Shown: positions 18,808 to 29,330, counted from the first letter of the stretch. The stretch is 64,000 nt of DNA from Anaerolineae bacterium (GCA_022823945.1 JAJEBK010000014.1:1-64000), one strand, 5' to 3'. Made by a program: numbers and translations. Notes: generated by a model not told the origin, from the sequence alone.

Positions 18808-19854
18808 TCAGAGATTCCAGACGCGCGCTGTTTTGTCCCATGACCACGACAAGATGCGCGTGCCATCGCTATTCCAGACTGCGCCACGCACCAGGTTGTC
18901 ATGTTGGAAGCGCTGCGGCTGTTCGCTCTGCCAAAAATAGACATAAATGTGCGACCAGGACAACACGCGGCTCTCGCTCGCATTCCAGCGCGCGCCGATC
19001 ACCCAGTCTTCATGACGCAGCACCTGCAGGCTCTGCCCCGTTTCCGCCGCCCAGATATGCACCGTGTCATCACCTGCCCAAGACATCACCCGCGACTCAT
19101 CGCGCGACCAGATCGCCCGCTGGACGAAGCTGCTGTGATACACGCCACTGATGCGCCCACGCCCGATATTGACCCCATCCGACTCATAGAGATTGACCAG
19201 CCCGTCGCTGAACCAGGCGAGCACGCGGCTGTCATCGGCATTCCAGGCCAGCCCGCCCAGCAAGCCGCGATGAGGTGGTCGCGCCTGTGTTGCTTCGCCC
19301 GTTTGCAGATGCCAGCTATACACACTGCCAGTCTCTGACCAGGCGCGCACTCGGTCTTCGTTTTCGTTCCAGGCGGCACCGCTTATCTGCGCATCGACTG
19401 CGAAATCTGTGATTGTGCCGCCATCCGCCAGCGAAAGGACCGCGCCCGCGCCGGCATCGGTGAAGATCAGCGCTTGCGTTCCCGCCTCATTGCCTGCCAA
19501 TGCGACCGGCTTGCCCGCAATCTGCCAGCTTTGTATCGCCGCGCCCGTAGTCGCGTCGTTCAATCGTACAAGACCGTTTTCGTCCGCGGACAAGATCGCG
19601 TCAGAACCCAGCCAATGGGCATGCGTTAGCGGGCTATCGCCATGCTCTATCGTCAGCTGCAGCGCGCCACCGTCCACAGACCAGATCTGCAGCAGGCCAG
19701 CTTCGCTAGCAGTGAGGATCTGCGTATCGTCGGCATTCCAGGCAGCGCTGACCACGCCAGAATCGTGCATCAGCAGCAGGTCAGCCTGGCGATCCTGGGC
19801 GGGTGTGGTCATAGCGAAGAGGGATAGGCAAAGCACAACGAGCAAAAGGCGCAT
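18808..19854 (-). CDS. Secreted WD40-repeat protein
   Basis: Signal peptide MRLLLVVLCLSLFAMTTPAQD; repeated AxWNxDxSRVLxWS...xxW units. Confidence 0.8.
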   Translation of the reverse strand: MRLLLVVLCLSLFAMTTPAQDRQADLLLMHDSGVVSAAWNADDTQILTASEAGLLQIWSVDGGALQLTIEHGDSPLTHAHWLGSDAILSADENGLVRLNDATTGAAIQSWQIAGKPVALAGNEAGTQALIFTDAGAGAVLSLADGGTITDFAVDAQISGAAWNENEDRVRAWSETGSVYSWHLQTGEATQARPPHRGLLGGLAWNADDSRVLAWFSDGLVNLYESDGVNIGRGRISGVYHSSFVQRAIWSRDESRVMSWAGDDTVHIWAAETGQSLQVLRHEDWVIGARWNASESRVLSWSHIYVYFWQSEQPQRFQHDNLVRGAVWNSDGTRILSWSWDKTARVWNL

Positions 19855-20058
19855 GGGTATCGAGTCCTTTTTCTGTGGTCGCCGCAAGCTTAGCACAAAA
19901 TGCTTACGAACTGATTATGGCGATGACGGCACCGGAGGCAGACCTGGCTGGCAATTTCCTGACGCGATTGCACGCAAAGCACGTGCTCGCGATTTCCAAC
20001 GAATGGGCCGGCTCAACCGCGCTGAGGTCAGCGGTGACTGCCGGGCGATACATGAGCG

Positions 20059-20931
20059 TCAAACCTCTTCGAGATAGTACTTGAGCATAGCGTCAACAGC
20101 GTGCCCGAGCCTGAGGGGGGCGTCTATATCCTTATGCGCCTCTTTTTCCAACACATGACACATGATCTCGTAGCCAAGTCCCACCGCTTCGATGCCATAT
20201 CCCACCTGATGCAAGTGGCAAGACTCGTGAATGAGCACGCTGGCCAGCCCAATAACAGCCAGTTCGTCCACTCCCAGCCAGGTAAAGGCAGCGGGTTCGC
20301 TGACAAAGATGGTCTTCAGGTTTGATTTCACATAGGCATTGACCGAAATATCGTAGCGCGAACCCTCTTCATAGCCGATGATCTTTCTTGCCGCGTTGTT
20401 GACAAAAGCATGCCACTTCGGCGCGCGCTCCTGCAGAAGCTCAAGCGCCTGGTTGATCTGATTTGCGATCTCTTGCGGTCCTTCAATGGCTATTTCGCCA
20501 TCATTGCCTGCAAAGACCTCGTTCGGAAAAAGGCTCAAAGGCGAGCGAGTGACAAGGCGACAACGATCACTGCGAGATGACCAGTAACCGCCCCATGGAT
20601 AGCTCTCATCTTGCGTCCATTTCATGCCACTCCGACACTTGAGATCCGCAAATCGCGTTTCGATCTGTTTGGCCACGCCCACACGCTGATACGCTACCCA
20701 GTTCGCCATCCAAGCGGTGTCGCCAAATCTGTCGATTTGCAACCAATCGCCTGCTTCTCCTTCTACAACCAGGATGCTGCCCGCGAGGACCAGTTCGTGG
20801 ACTGCGCTGTGCAAACCGGGCGCTACCCTCAGGTTGGTGTTGTAACCTACCTCAATATAGTACTCCTGCGCCGCTGCCACAGGCTGGACGACCAGCGCGA
20901 GAATGATAGCCACCAGCAGTCTGATAGTCAT
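20059..20931 (-). CDS. Secreted SH3-domain protein with HExxH metallopeptidase-like motif
   Basis: Signal peptide; NTNLRVAPGLHSAVHELVLAGSILVVEGEAGDWLQI SH3-like; SVLIHESCHLHQVG. Confidence 0.65.
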   Translation of the reverse strand: MTIRLLVAIILALVVQPVAAAQEYYIEVGYNTNLRVAPGLHSAVHELVLAGSILVVEGEAGDWLQIDRFGDTAWMANWVAYQRVGVAKQIETRFADLKCRSGMKWTQDESYPWGGYWSSRSDRCRLVTRSPLSLFPNEVFAGNDGEIAIEGPQEIANQINQALELLQERAPKWHAFVNNAARKIIGYEEGSRYDISVNAYVKSNLKTIFVSEPAAFTWLGVDELAVIGLASVLIHESCHLHQVGYGIEAVGLGYEIMCHVLEKEAHKDIDAPLRLGHAVDAMLKYYLEEV

Positions 20932-21071
20932 TGCGTCTCTCCCCTATGTTTGCTTGCCATCCAATCTTCCTGAGAACAATCAAAATCCCCGATTGTCGGG
21001 ACGGCTCTTTTTCGCGAGTATGGAGTATATTGAGGCACGGAGGCTCGCGCAATCAACTGCGGTTCACTGCG

Positions 21072-21251
21072 CAGAGCAATCACTTCAAAATGTGGAAGGA
21101 GAATGCCTTAACCACCGAGGATATTGAGTTGATAGAAGGCACCGAGAATTAAGTGTCTTCGTGTCTACTGTGTCTTCGTGTTCTTTGTGAACCCTGTATT
21201 TTCTCTGTGCCTCGGTGGCTTTGTGGCAACTGATGGTCAATTCGATTGCCC
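21072..21251. mobile_element. Diverged/short copy of family M (MITE-like) repeat
   Basis: cagagcaatcacttcaaaatg...gaatgccttaaccaccgagg...ctcggtgg...attcgattgccc, aligns with the ends of the 58468-58763 copy. Confidence 0.5.
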
Positions 21252-21324
21252 ACCCCAACTTGCGACTCCCACACCCATACGCTAAGCTCTCCACCTATCC
21301 GCATCGAACAAAATGGACGGGTAT

Positions 21325-22653
21325 ATGAGCCGGCCAAACTTTCTCTTCATCATCGCCGATGATCACCGCCATTCCGCGATCAGCGCGCTGGGTATCGAAG
21401 CTGCGCAGACTCCGACCCTGGACCAGTTGCTGGCGGAGGGCACGGGTTTCACGCAGGCGCATATCATGGGCTCGACATCGGGCGCTGTGTGCATGCCCAG
21501 CCGCGGCATGCTCATGTCGGGGCAGCACCTTTTTGATACGCCCGATCCCCTGCCGGATGATGCGCCCCTGTTGCCAGAATTGCTGTGGGCGAACGGCTAT
21601 GCCACCTTTGCGACTGGCAAATGGCACAATCGGAGCGGCAGCTTTGCGCGCTGTTTTGCTGACGGCGGCAAAATCTTCTTCGGCGGCATGTCCGACCAGT
21701 ACGCCGTGCCCGTGCAGGATTTTGACCCCAGCGGGGTGTATGCAGCCGAAGACCGCTATATCGCCGATGGCTTTTCCACGACCGTTTTTGCTGATGAGAT
21801 GATCGGCTTTCTGGATGCGCAGGCGAGCGAGGCACAGCCCTTTTTCGCTTACATCAGTTTGACTTCTCCGCACGATCCGCGCACACCGCCAGCGCCCTAC
21901 GACAATATGTACGACCCGGCTGCCATCGCGCTGTCGCCCAACTACGCGCCAGAGCACCCATTCGACATCGGCGTGCGCGATATTCGCGATGAATTGCTGG
22001 CTGGCTATCCGCGCGGCGAAAACGAAATTCGCCAGCACATTGCCGATTATTACGGCATGATCTCCCATCAGGATATGGAAATCGGTCGTATATTGGCGAC
22101 GCTTTCCGCCAATGGTTTGAGCGAAAACACAATCATTGTTTACACGGCTGATCATGGCCTGGGCGTCGGGCAGCATGGCTTGATGGGCAAACAGAATCTC
22201 TACGACCACAGCATGCGCATCCCGTTGATCATGCGCGGGCCGGGCATAGCGGCCGGGGCGCGCTGTGACGCTCGGCTCTACCTGCACGATCTTTATCCCA
22301 CCTTGCTGGAACGAGCGAGCGTGCCAGTGCCGGAAGCATGCGCCGGGCAGAGCATCAATTCCCTGTTGGAAGGCAGCCGCGATAGCCACCGCGATGTCAT
22401 ATTTTCGGCTTATCAAGGCCTGTTTGGGCATCCCGGCGGAGCGCCTTATCAACGCAGCATAAAAGACCAGCGCCACAAACTGATCTTGACCATGGTCGCC
22501 GGCGCAGAGACCTGGCAGCTATTCGACCTGGAGGCTGATCCTTGGGAGACGAATGATCTTGTCGACAGCGCCGACCATGCCGAAATCGTGATGCGCCTGA
22601 AGGATATACTGCGTTTGCAGCAGCGGCGGGTGAACGACCCGGTCGCCCAATAG
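21325..22653 (+). CDS. Sulfatase (Cys-type)
   Basis: FLFIIADDHR, VCMPSRGMLMSG (CxPSR formylglycine motif), YTADHGLGVGQHGLMGKQNLYDHSMRIPL. Confidence 0.88.
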   Translation: MSRPNFLFIIADDHRHSAISALGIEAAQTPTLDQLLAEGTGFTQAHIMGSTSGAVCMPSRGMLMSGQHLFDTPDPLPDDAPLLPELLWANGYATFATGKWHNRSGSFARCFADGGKIFFGGMSDQYAVPVQDFDPSGVYAAEDRYIADGFSTTVFADEMIGFLDAQASEAQPFFAYISLTSPHDPRTPPAPYDNMYDPAAIALSPNYAPEHPFDIGVRDIRDELLAGYPRGENEIRQHIADYYGMISHQDMEIGRILATLSANGLSENTIIVYTADHGLGVGQHGLMGKQNLYDHSMRIPLIMRGPGIAAGARCDARLYLHDLYPTLLERASVPVPEACAGQSINSLLEGSRDSHRDVIFSAYQGLFGHPGGAPYQRSIKDQRHKLILTMVAGAETWQLFDLEADPWETNDLVDSADHAEIVMRLKDILRLQQRRVNDPVAQ

Positions 22654-22689
22654 AAATGGGAGTGCTAAATATGTTGATATGGCGCTATT

Positions 22690-22803
22690 TCCCCCACCCC
22701 AAACCCCTCCCCCAAAATGAGAGAGGGGCTTATATTCCGCGGAATCGGAATCGCTTGCGCGTGCTTTGCCTCCCCCTGACCTGTCGGGAGGACCGAAGGG
22801 GGT
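22690..22803. repeat. Family A half-element followed by family B half-element
   Basis: CCCCCACCCCAAACCCCTCCCCCAAAATGAGAGAGGGG and CCTCCCCCTGACCTGTCGGGAGGACCGAAGGGGGT. Confidence 0.8.
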
Positions 22804-24046
22804 GAGCGAGCATCTGCGCGTAGATGGCGCGCGCCTGTGGCAGAGCATCATGCAGATGGCGGAAATCGGCGCGACAGCCAATGGTGGCAGCCACCGCCTG
22901 ACATTGAGCGACGCAGACAAAACCGCCCGCGATCTCTTTGCCAGCTGGTGCGTCGATGCCGGTTTGAGCATGGAAGTCGATGAACTGGGTGATATGTTCG
23001 CGCGGCGCGGCGGCCACGATGACACGCAAGCCCCGGTCGCCATGGGCAGCCACCTGGACACGCAGCCTTTCGGCGGTCGTTTTGATGGCGTTTTTGGCGT
23101 GCTGGCGGGCTTGGAAGTGGTGCGCACCCTCAACGACCACGGCATCGCCACAACCAAGCCGCTGGAAGTGGTCAACTGGACAAACGAAGAGGGCGCGCGC
23201 TTTGCCCCATCCATGCTGGCTTCAGGAGTATATGGTGGCGTCTTTGCGTTGGATTGGGCGCAATCACGGCGGGCGGTTGATACGAGCGCGACACTGTTGG
23301 ACGAGCTCAGGCGCATCGGCTATTGCGGCGCGCTGCCTGTACACGAGCGGGAGTTCTCCGCATTTATTGAGTGTCACATTGAGCAAGGTCCCATACTCGA
23401 ATCGGCTGGCATTCCTGTGGGCGTGGTCGATGCCGCGCAAGGTTTTCGCTGGTATGACATCTCGCTGGAAGGATTTGCTTCCCACACCGGCTCGACTCCC
23501 ATGACCGGACGGCGCAATGCCTTGCTGGGCATGGCAAAGGTGGCGCTGGCGGTGGATGAGCTCGCGCGGGAACATGCGCCCTTGGCTCGCGGCACGGTGG
23601 GCAGCCAGGTAACAGTCGGTCCCGGCTCGCGCAATGTCATCCCCGGACGCATCGACTTCACGGTTGATCTGCGTCATCCAGCCGCGGCCACTTTGGAGGC
23701 AATGGATGCGACGCTGCGCAGAGCTTGCTCGGAAGCGGCGGCAGAATATGGGCTGAAGCTGTCCTTGGCGCAAATCTCGGATACGCAGCCGGTTGCATTC
23801 GATGCCGATTGTGTCGAGCGGCTCGAACGGGCTTGCGCGCGGCTGGGCATAGCGCATCAGCGCATCACATCGGGAGCCGGGCACGATGCCTGCTATGTAG
23901 CCAAGCGCGCGCCCACGGCCATGCTCTTCGCGCCCTGCAAAGACGGCATCAGCCATCACGAATCGGAAAGCGCCGAACCAGCCGACCTGGAAGCCGTCTG
24001 CAATGTGCTGCTGCATGCCGTGCTGGAACTGGCTGGCGTTGTGTAG
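22802..24046 (+). CDS. M20-family Zn-dependent hydrolase (N-carbamoyl-amino-acid/allantoate amidohydrolase type)
   Basis: MGSHLDTQPFGGRFDGVFGVLAGLE, NEEGARFAPSMLASGVYGG, IECHIEQGPILE, SGAGHDACYVA; GTG start inside the B repeat. Confidence 0.88.
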   Translation: MSEHLRVDGARLWQSIMQMAEIGATANGGSHRLTLSDADKTARDLFASWCVDAGLSMEVDELGDMFARRGGHDDTQAPVAMGSHLDTQPFGGRFDGVFGVLAGLEVVRTLNDHGIATTKPLEVVNWTNEEGARFAPSMLASGVYGGVFALDWAQSRRAVDTSATLLDELRRIGYCGALPVHEREFSAFIECHIEQGPILESAGIPVGVVDAAQGFRWYDISLEGFASHTGSTPMTGRRNALLGMAKVALAVDELAREHAPLARGTVGSQVTVGPGSRNVIPGRIDFTVDLRHPAAATLEAMDATLRRACSEAAAEYGLKLSLAQISDTQPVAFDADCVERLERACARLGIAHQRITSGAGHDACYVAKRAPTAMLFAPCKDGISHHESESAEPADLEAVCNVLLHAVLELAGVV

Positions 24047-24186
24047 GGGAACCCCATAAGCCCCCGAAATGTCAACAGAAAGAGCCAGGCACCGCCTCGC
24101 CCGCCAGGCAAAACGACGCTGCCTCTCTTGGCAGGCGAACGCGCTATGCTATATTTGCGCTTCGTTTAGGCTGAGGAATCGTTTTC

Positions 24187-25341
24187 ATGCGTTGGCGCGT
24201 TATTGTCCTCTTGCTATTGATTGCGGTTGTCGTCATTTTCGGCATCAGCTTGATTGAACCGATGATCAGCGGAACATTGAGCGCGCGCACACAACTGGAC
24301 GCGCCGCCAATGGACATCAGCGGATTCGCCCGTGCGATCAAGCCCTGGGACTGGCAATTCCCGCGAGATCATGGCGCGCATCCCGAATTCCAAACCGAAT
24401 GGTGGTATTACACAGGCAACCTGGCCGACGAGGCGGGCAGACATTTCGGCTTTCAATTCACGATCTTTCGCCGGGCGCTTTCGGCAGCCCTGCCCTCCTC
24501 CACATCGGAATTCCGCGGCAATCAACTCTACTTTGCGCATTTTACCGTGAGTGACATCGCGGGCGGGGCATTTCATCATGATATGCGTTATGCCCGTGGC
24601 GCAGCCGGTCTGGCCGGCGCAGCAAGCCAACCGCGCTATCATATTTGGCTGGAAGATTGGAGCGTCCGCGCCGAAAATAACGAGGCCACGCAGACGCGAA
24701 TCACAGCCGCCAGCGACGACTTTGCCATCGACCTGGCGCTGCAGCAAGTCAAAGCGCCCGCCCTGCAAGGCGAAGGCGGCCTCAGCCCCAAGAGCGCCGA
24801 GATCGGCAATGCCAGTTATTATTACAGCTTGAGCCGGCTGGAGACGCGTGGGCAGATTTTGCTGGGCGGGCAGCGCTTCGCCGTCAGTGGGCACAGTTGG
24901 ATGGATCACGAATTCAGCACATCGGCGCTGGGCGACGACGCGCAGGGCTGGGACTGGTTTGGCTTGATATTTGATGACGGCAGCGAGTTGATGGTCGGGC
25001 AGATTCGCTTGCGTGGCGGTGGCTTGGAAACAGCTTTTGGCGGCTTGCTCATTTATGCGGACGGCCGCACGCGCCGGCTCGAAGCCAACGAAATCGCCAT
25101 CCAAGCGCAAGACACCTGGCGCAGCCCGCACAGCCATGTCGAATACCCGGCTGGTTGGGATATCGCTGTGGCTGGCGATGATGGCTTCCGCATCGCTGTT
25201 GCACCGTTGCTGGCCGACCAGGAATTGCATAGCGCGGGAATCGTCTATTGGGAAGGCGCGGTGGGCATCAGCGGCGACAAGTCGGGCTATGGCTATGCCG
25301 AGCTGACGGGCTATGCCGAGTCGATGCAGAACCGCTTTTGA
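24187..25341 (+). CDS. Lipocalin-like/AttH (carotenoid 1,2-hydratase-like) protein
   Basis: FPRDHGAHPEFQTEWWYYTGNL, SGHSWMDHEFS, GWDWFGLIFDDGSELM. Confidence 0.85.
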   Translation: MRWRVIVLLLLIAVVVIFGISLIEPMISGTLSARTQLDAPPMDISGFARAIKPWDWQFPRDHGAHPEFQTEWWYYTGNLADEAGRHFGFQFTIFRRALSAALPSSTSEFRGNQLYFAHFTVSDIAGGAFHHDMRYARGAAGLAGAASQPRYHIWLEDWSVRAENNEATQTRITAASDDFAIDLALQQVKAPALQGEGGLSPKSAEIGNASYYYSLSRLETRGQILLGGQRFAVSGHSWMDHEFSTSALGDDAQGWDWFGLIFDDGSELMVGQIRLRGGGLETAFGGLLIYADGRTRRLEANEIAIQAQDTWRSPHSHVEYPAGWDIAVAGDDGFRIAVAPLLADQELHSAGIVYWEGAVGISGDKSGYGYAELTGYAESMQNRF

Positions 25342-25345
25342 ACGG

Positions 25346-26140
25346 ATGACACAGTTGAGCAGGCGCGCGCTCTATGACCAGGCGGCAGATCGCTACGATC
25401 GTGCGCGACCGGCCTATCCCGAAGCGCTCTTTGACGACATCCAGTCATTTGCGCAGTTAGACGCAAATGCGCGCATCCTGGAAGTCGGCTGTGGCAGCGG
25501 GCAAGCCACCCTGTCTTTAGCGCAGCGCGGTTATCAGATCGACTGCATCGAATTGAGCAAGCGGCTGGCAGAACTCGCTCGTGGCAATCTGGCGGGCTTT
25601 CCGCATGCGCGCGTTACCAGCGGCGACTATGACAAGCTGCCATTGCCGGCGGCTGCCTATGATCTGCTCGTTGCGGCGACTGCATTTCACTGGCTGGATC
25701 CCGTCACGCGCTTTCACAAGGCGCACAGCGCGCTCAAACCGGGCGGCTGCATCGCCCTGTTTTGGCATCGTCCCGCGACAAGCCAGCTAAGCCGCGATTG
25801 CATGGCGACTCTGCAAAGCGCCTATCGCCAACATGCGCCGGCTTTGGCAGCCAGGTGGCAGCCCCCGCCCCCGCCCGACCAGATGCCCGATGAGTTCAGC
25901 GCGCCAATCGCCGCAAGCGGCTGCTTTCAACCCGCCCATGTCAAGCGCTACCCATACAACCTCTGCTACAGCGCCGATGCCTATATTGATTTGCTCGGCA
26001 CCTTCTCCGATCACCTGGCGCTGCCGACCGACGCGCGGAAGAACCTGCTGGCGGCAATCAAGACGCTGATAATCGAAGCCTGCGGCGGCCGCGTCATCCG
26101 CGAACAAGTGACCACGCTCTACCTGGCGCGTCGACTCTGA
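25346..26140 (+). CDS. SAM-dependent class I methyltransferase
   Basis: ILEVGCGSGQATLSLAQRG motif I, YDLLVAATAFHWLD. Confidence 0.88.
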   Translation: MTQLSRRALYDQAADRYDRARPAYPEALFDDIQSFAQLDANARILEVGCGSGQATLSLAQRGYQIDCIELSKRLAELARGNLAGFPHARVTSGDYDKLPLPAAAYDLLVAATAFHWLDPVTRFHKAHSALKPGGCIALFWHRPATSQLSRDCMATLQSAYRQHAPALAARWQPPPPPDQMPDEFSAPIAASGCFQPAHVKRYPYNLCYSADAYIDLLGTFSDHLALPTDARKNLLAAIKTLIIEACGGRVIREQVTTLYLARRL

Positions 26141-26229
26141 CAGATTGCGTCTGGCTACAGAGCAGTGGCGGCTATTCGCGTGTAGAGTCCTCGTGTAGAC
26201 TGGATGCTGCAAACACGAAAGGATATGGC

Positions 26230-27204
26230 ATGATCCGCGCCTTAATCACTGGCGGCGCCGGCTTCATCGGCAGCCACCTCGCCGAGCGCCTGCTGCGGCA
26301 GGGCTATCAGGTAACCATCATCGACAACTTGTCCACCGGACGGCTGGAGAATATCCAGTTGCTGGAGTCGCAAGCCAACTTTCGTTATGCGGTGGAAGAT
26401 ATCCGCAACATCCATGTCATCGACCGGCTGGTTAGCGAATGCGACATCATCTTCCATCTGGCGGCGGTGGTGGGCGTGCGCAATATCGTCGACCGCCCCA
26501 TCAATACCATTGAAGTCAATATCGGCGGCACCGAGGTCATCCTGAAAACAGCCGCTCGCTATCGCCGGCGTCTTATGTTGGCGTCGACCTCCGAAGTGTA
26601 TGGTAAAGGAGTCAACTTCCCTTTCCGCGAAGACGACGACACACTCAGCGGTCCCACCCTGCGCAGCCGCTGGAGCTATGCCGCATCCAAGGCGATTGAC
26701 GAATTCCTGGCATTTGCGTATCACGCCGAGGTCGGCTTGCCGGTCACGCTGTTTCGGCTCTTCAACACAGTCGGTCCGCGGCAAGTCGGGCAATATGGCA
26801 TGGTTGTGCCGCGTTTTGTGCGTTGGGCATTGGCGAACCAGCCCATCCAGGTTTATGGCGATGGCAACCAGCAGCGCTGCTTTGGCAATGTCTATGATGT
26901 GGTCGCGGCGATCCAGGGCTTGGCAGAAACCGACAACGCAATTGGCGAGCTGTACAACATCGGGAGTACAGAAGAAGTCAGCATCTTGCAGTTGGCGCAG
27001 CGCATCCGCGACCGAGCCGACAGCGCCTCGCAGATCCAGCTGGTGCCCTATGAACAAGCCTATCAGCAAGCGGGTTTTGAAGATTTTCGCAGGCGCGTTC
27101 CCAGCATCGACAAAATCCGCCAGGCGATTGGTTGGCAGCCGACCACCCCGCTGGACGAGACGATCGACCAGATCATCGCCTACTTCCAACAGCAGCTGCT
27201 TTGA
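26230..27204 (+). CDS. NAD-dependent epimerase/dehydratase (GDP-mannose/UDP-glucose epimerase family)
   Basis: ITGGAGFIGSHLAERL, ASTSEVYGK, YAASKAIDE. Confidence 0.9.
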   Translation: MIRALITGGAGFIGSHLAERLLRQGYQVTIIDNLSTGRLENIQLLESQANFRYAVEDIRNIHVIDRLVSECDIIFHLAAVVGVRNIVDRPINTIEVNIGGTEVILKTAARYRRRLMLASTSEVYGKGVNFPFREDDDTLSGPTLRSRWSYAASKAIDEFLAFAYHAEVGLPVTLFRLFNTVGPRQVGQYGMVVPRFVRWALANQPIQVYGDGNQQRCFGNVYDVVAAIQGLAETDNAIGELYNIGSTEEVSILQLAQRIRDRADSASQIQLVPYEQAYQQAGFEDFRRRVPSIDKIRQAIGWQPTTPLDETIDQIIAYFQQQLL

Positions 27205-27276
27205 CGCGCCAGAGTCGGTTTCGCAAAGTCCATGAATTGTCTTGCACCGCTTCTTTTGAAAGTCGCGTGAACAGTC

Positions 27277-28410
27277 ATGCACATCGCGATTAACGGCTGG
27301 TTTTGGGATCAACCAGCCACCGGCAGCGGACAATACCTGCGGCATCTGCTGGCGAGCCTGCGCAAGGTCGCGCCCGAACTGAACTTGTCGCTGGTGCTGC
27401 CGCCACACATCCCGCCGCCGGCCGACTTGCCCGACGGTGTGCGCGCGATCAATGCGGGCAGATGGGGTGGCAAACCGGGCAAGGTGTTCTTCGAGCAGCG
27501 CGCCTTCCCCCAGGCCGCCCGTCAGTTGAATGCCGATATCGCCCATGTGCCCTATTGGGGAACGCCACTGGCTTGCCCGGTCAAGCTGGTGACGACCGTG
27601 CTGGATGTCATCCCCCTGCTCTACCCCGTATATCAGCGCGGCTTTTTCACCAGCCTCTACACTTCGCTGGTCAGCTCGGCAGCGCGAGGCAGCAACCACC
27701 TCATCACCATCAGCGAGATGGCCAAGCTGGATATTGAAGAACAGCTGGGCATGGCAGACGAGCAGATCGCCGTTACTTATCTCGCGCCTGACGAACGTTT
27801 TCATCCGCGGCTGGGCAGCCAACATGATGAAGCTGTGCGCGAAAAGTACGGCCTGCCCGAACGTTTTGTGCTCTATCTGGGCGGCTTCGACTGGCGCAAG
27901 CAAGTCAACATGCTGCTGCTGGCTTATACCTATGTCGGCGAAGCGGATGGAGAGACATTCCCGCTGGTCATCGCCGGGCGCGAGCCAGCCTACGACAACC
28001 GGCTCTACCCCGACCTGCGCGAATATAGTCGCCGCCTGCAAATCGCCGATTATGTGCGCTGGATCGGCTTTGTTGACGAGGCAGACAAGCCAGCGCTGTA
28101 TCGCCTCGCCGATGTTTTTGTCTTTCCCAGCCTCTACGAGGGTTTTGGTTTGATGGCGCTGGAAGCCATGGCATCGGGCACGCCAGTGGTCACTTCAAAC
28201 GCCATCGTCTTTGAGGAGATACTGGAAGATGCCGCCTACATCGTCGATAATGCGCGGGAGATGGCCGGCGCGATCATCGCCCTGCTCATCCAGCAGCCGC
28301 TGCGCGATGCCATGATCAACCAGGGGCTGGCGCTGGCCAGTCGCTATAGCTGGCGAAAGACAGCGCAAGAGACGCTCGCCGTTTATGAGCAGGTGCTGCG
28401 TGACGAATGA
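27277..28410 (+). CDS. Glycosyltransferase family 4/1
   Basis: VFVFPSLYEGFGLMALEAMASGTPVVTSNA. Confidence 0.9.
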   Translation: MHIAINGWFWDQPATGSGQYLRHLLASLRKVAPELNLSLVLPPHIPPPADLPDGVRAINAGRWGGKPGKVFFEQRAFPQAARQLNADIAHVPYWGTPLACPVKLVTTVLDVIPLLYPVYQRGFFTSLYTSLVSSAARGSNHLITISEMAKLDIEEQLGMADEQIAVTYLAPDERFHPRLGSQHDEAVREKYGLPERFVLYLGGFDWRKQVNMLLLAYTYVGEADGETFPLVIAGREPAYDNRLYPDLREYSRRLQIADYVRWIGFVDEADKPALYRLADVFVFPSLYEGFGLMALEAMASGTPVVTSNAIVFEEILEDAAYIVDNAREMAGAIIALLIQQPLRDAMINQGLALASRYSWRKTAQETLAVYEQVLRDE

Positions 28411-28470
28411 CCGGCAACCATGCCAGACCGATATGCGCGCAGACCAGCCCACAATAACGAGACCCCTCGC

Positions 28471-29229
28471 ATGACTGCCGACCGCCGCGAAATGACCCTG
28501 CGCCAAAAGCTCGCCAGCGTGGAAGAGCCACCGCCCTGGGGTTTGCCAAGCGCCACGCTGGCTTTGCTGGCTTTGTTCGTGTGCCTGACCATCGTGGGAC
28601 CAGCGCTGGCATCCATTATGCTGGGCAGCGCAGAACCCGAGCCTGAGCTGCTGATGCTCAGTTGGACGCTGGGCATGGCTTTGTGCAGCGCTTTTGTGCT
28701 GGTGAGCCGCCGCAGCAGCCCGGCGAGTTGGAAAGCATTGAGATTGCGCCGCGGCAAGCAGCCTCTTGCCTTGGCGCTGCTCTATGGAGTCGCCATTGGG
28801 CTGACGCTCGACCTGGTCATCGGTTTGCTGGGCGGGCGCTTCTTGCCCATGCCGTCGCTTTTCGGCTTGCCTGATGCCGGGGCAGAGCTGATCGTGCTGG
28901 GCGCTCTGCTCGTGGTCGTTGCCCAGCCTATCGCCGAATCCCTGGTGTTCCAGGCGATGCTGCTGCCGGTGCTGCGATCGCGGCTGGGCACCTGGGCGGG
29001 AATCATCATCACGAGCGCTTTGATGACTCTGCTGCATCTGCTGGTATTTGTGGCTGCGCTGGGCGACACCTACCAACTGCTCTGGCATGGCATCGTCCTG
29101 CCGGCTGTGCTTGCCTTCGCCTTCTGTCTGCTGCGTGTGCTCGCCGACTCCAGCCTCGCCGTCATTTTGGGGCGGATGGGCGCTGGCATGATATTCCTGC
29201 TGACAGCATTGACGCTGGGCAGCGCCTAG
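28471..29229 (+). CDS. CPBP-like membrane protein
   Basis: Multi-TM; QPIAESLVFQAMLLPVL resembles a degenerate CPBP motif 1. Confidence 0.55.
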   Translation: MTADRREMTLRQKLASVEEPPPWGLPSATLALLALFVCLTIVGPALASIMLGSAEPEPELLMLSWTLGMALCSAFVLVSRRSSPASWKALRLRRGKQPLALALLYGVAIGLTLDLVIGLLGGRFLPMPSLFGLPDAGAELIVLGALLVVVAQPIAESLVFQAMLLPVLRSRLGTWAGIIITSALMTLLHLLVFVAALGDTYQLLWHGIVLPAVLAFAFCLLRVLADSSLAVILGRMGAGMIFLLTALTLGSA

Positions 29230-29234
29230 AGAAG

Positions 29235-29330
29235 ACCCCCCTCAATCCCCCCGACAGGTCAGGGGGAGGCGAATACCTTGACTCCCCTCCCTGACTCGTC
29301 GGGGAGGGGCTGGGGGAGGGGTTGGCCGTC
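29235..29330. repeat. Family B palindromic repeat
   Basis: ACCCCCCTCAATCCCCCCGACAGGTCAGGGGGAGG...CTCCCTGACTCGTCGGGGAGGGGCTGGGGGAGGGGTTGG. Confidence 0.85.

Noticed and set aside
19875-20084. 69-aa ORF between the WD40 and SH3/peptidase genes
   Set aside because: No recognisable features; overlaps the end of the peptidase gene; probably the promoter region of the WD40 gene.
26242-28041. 599-aa minus-strand ORF
   Set aside because: Lies antisense to a clear epimerase and glycosyltransferase; long antisense ORFs are expected in this GC-rich, codon-biased DNA and the translation shows no family motif.
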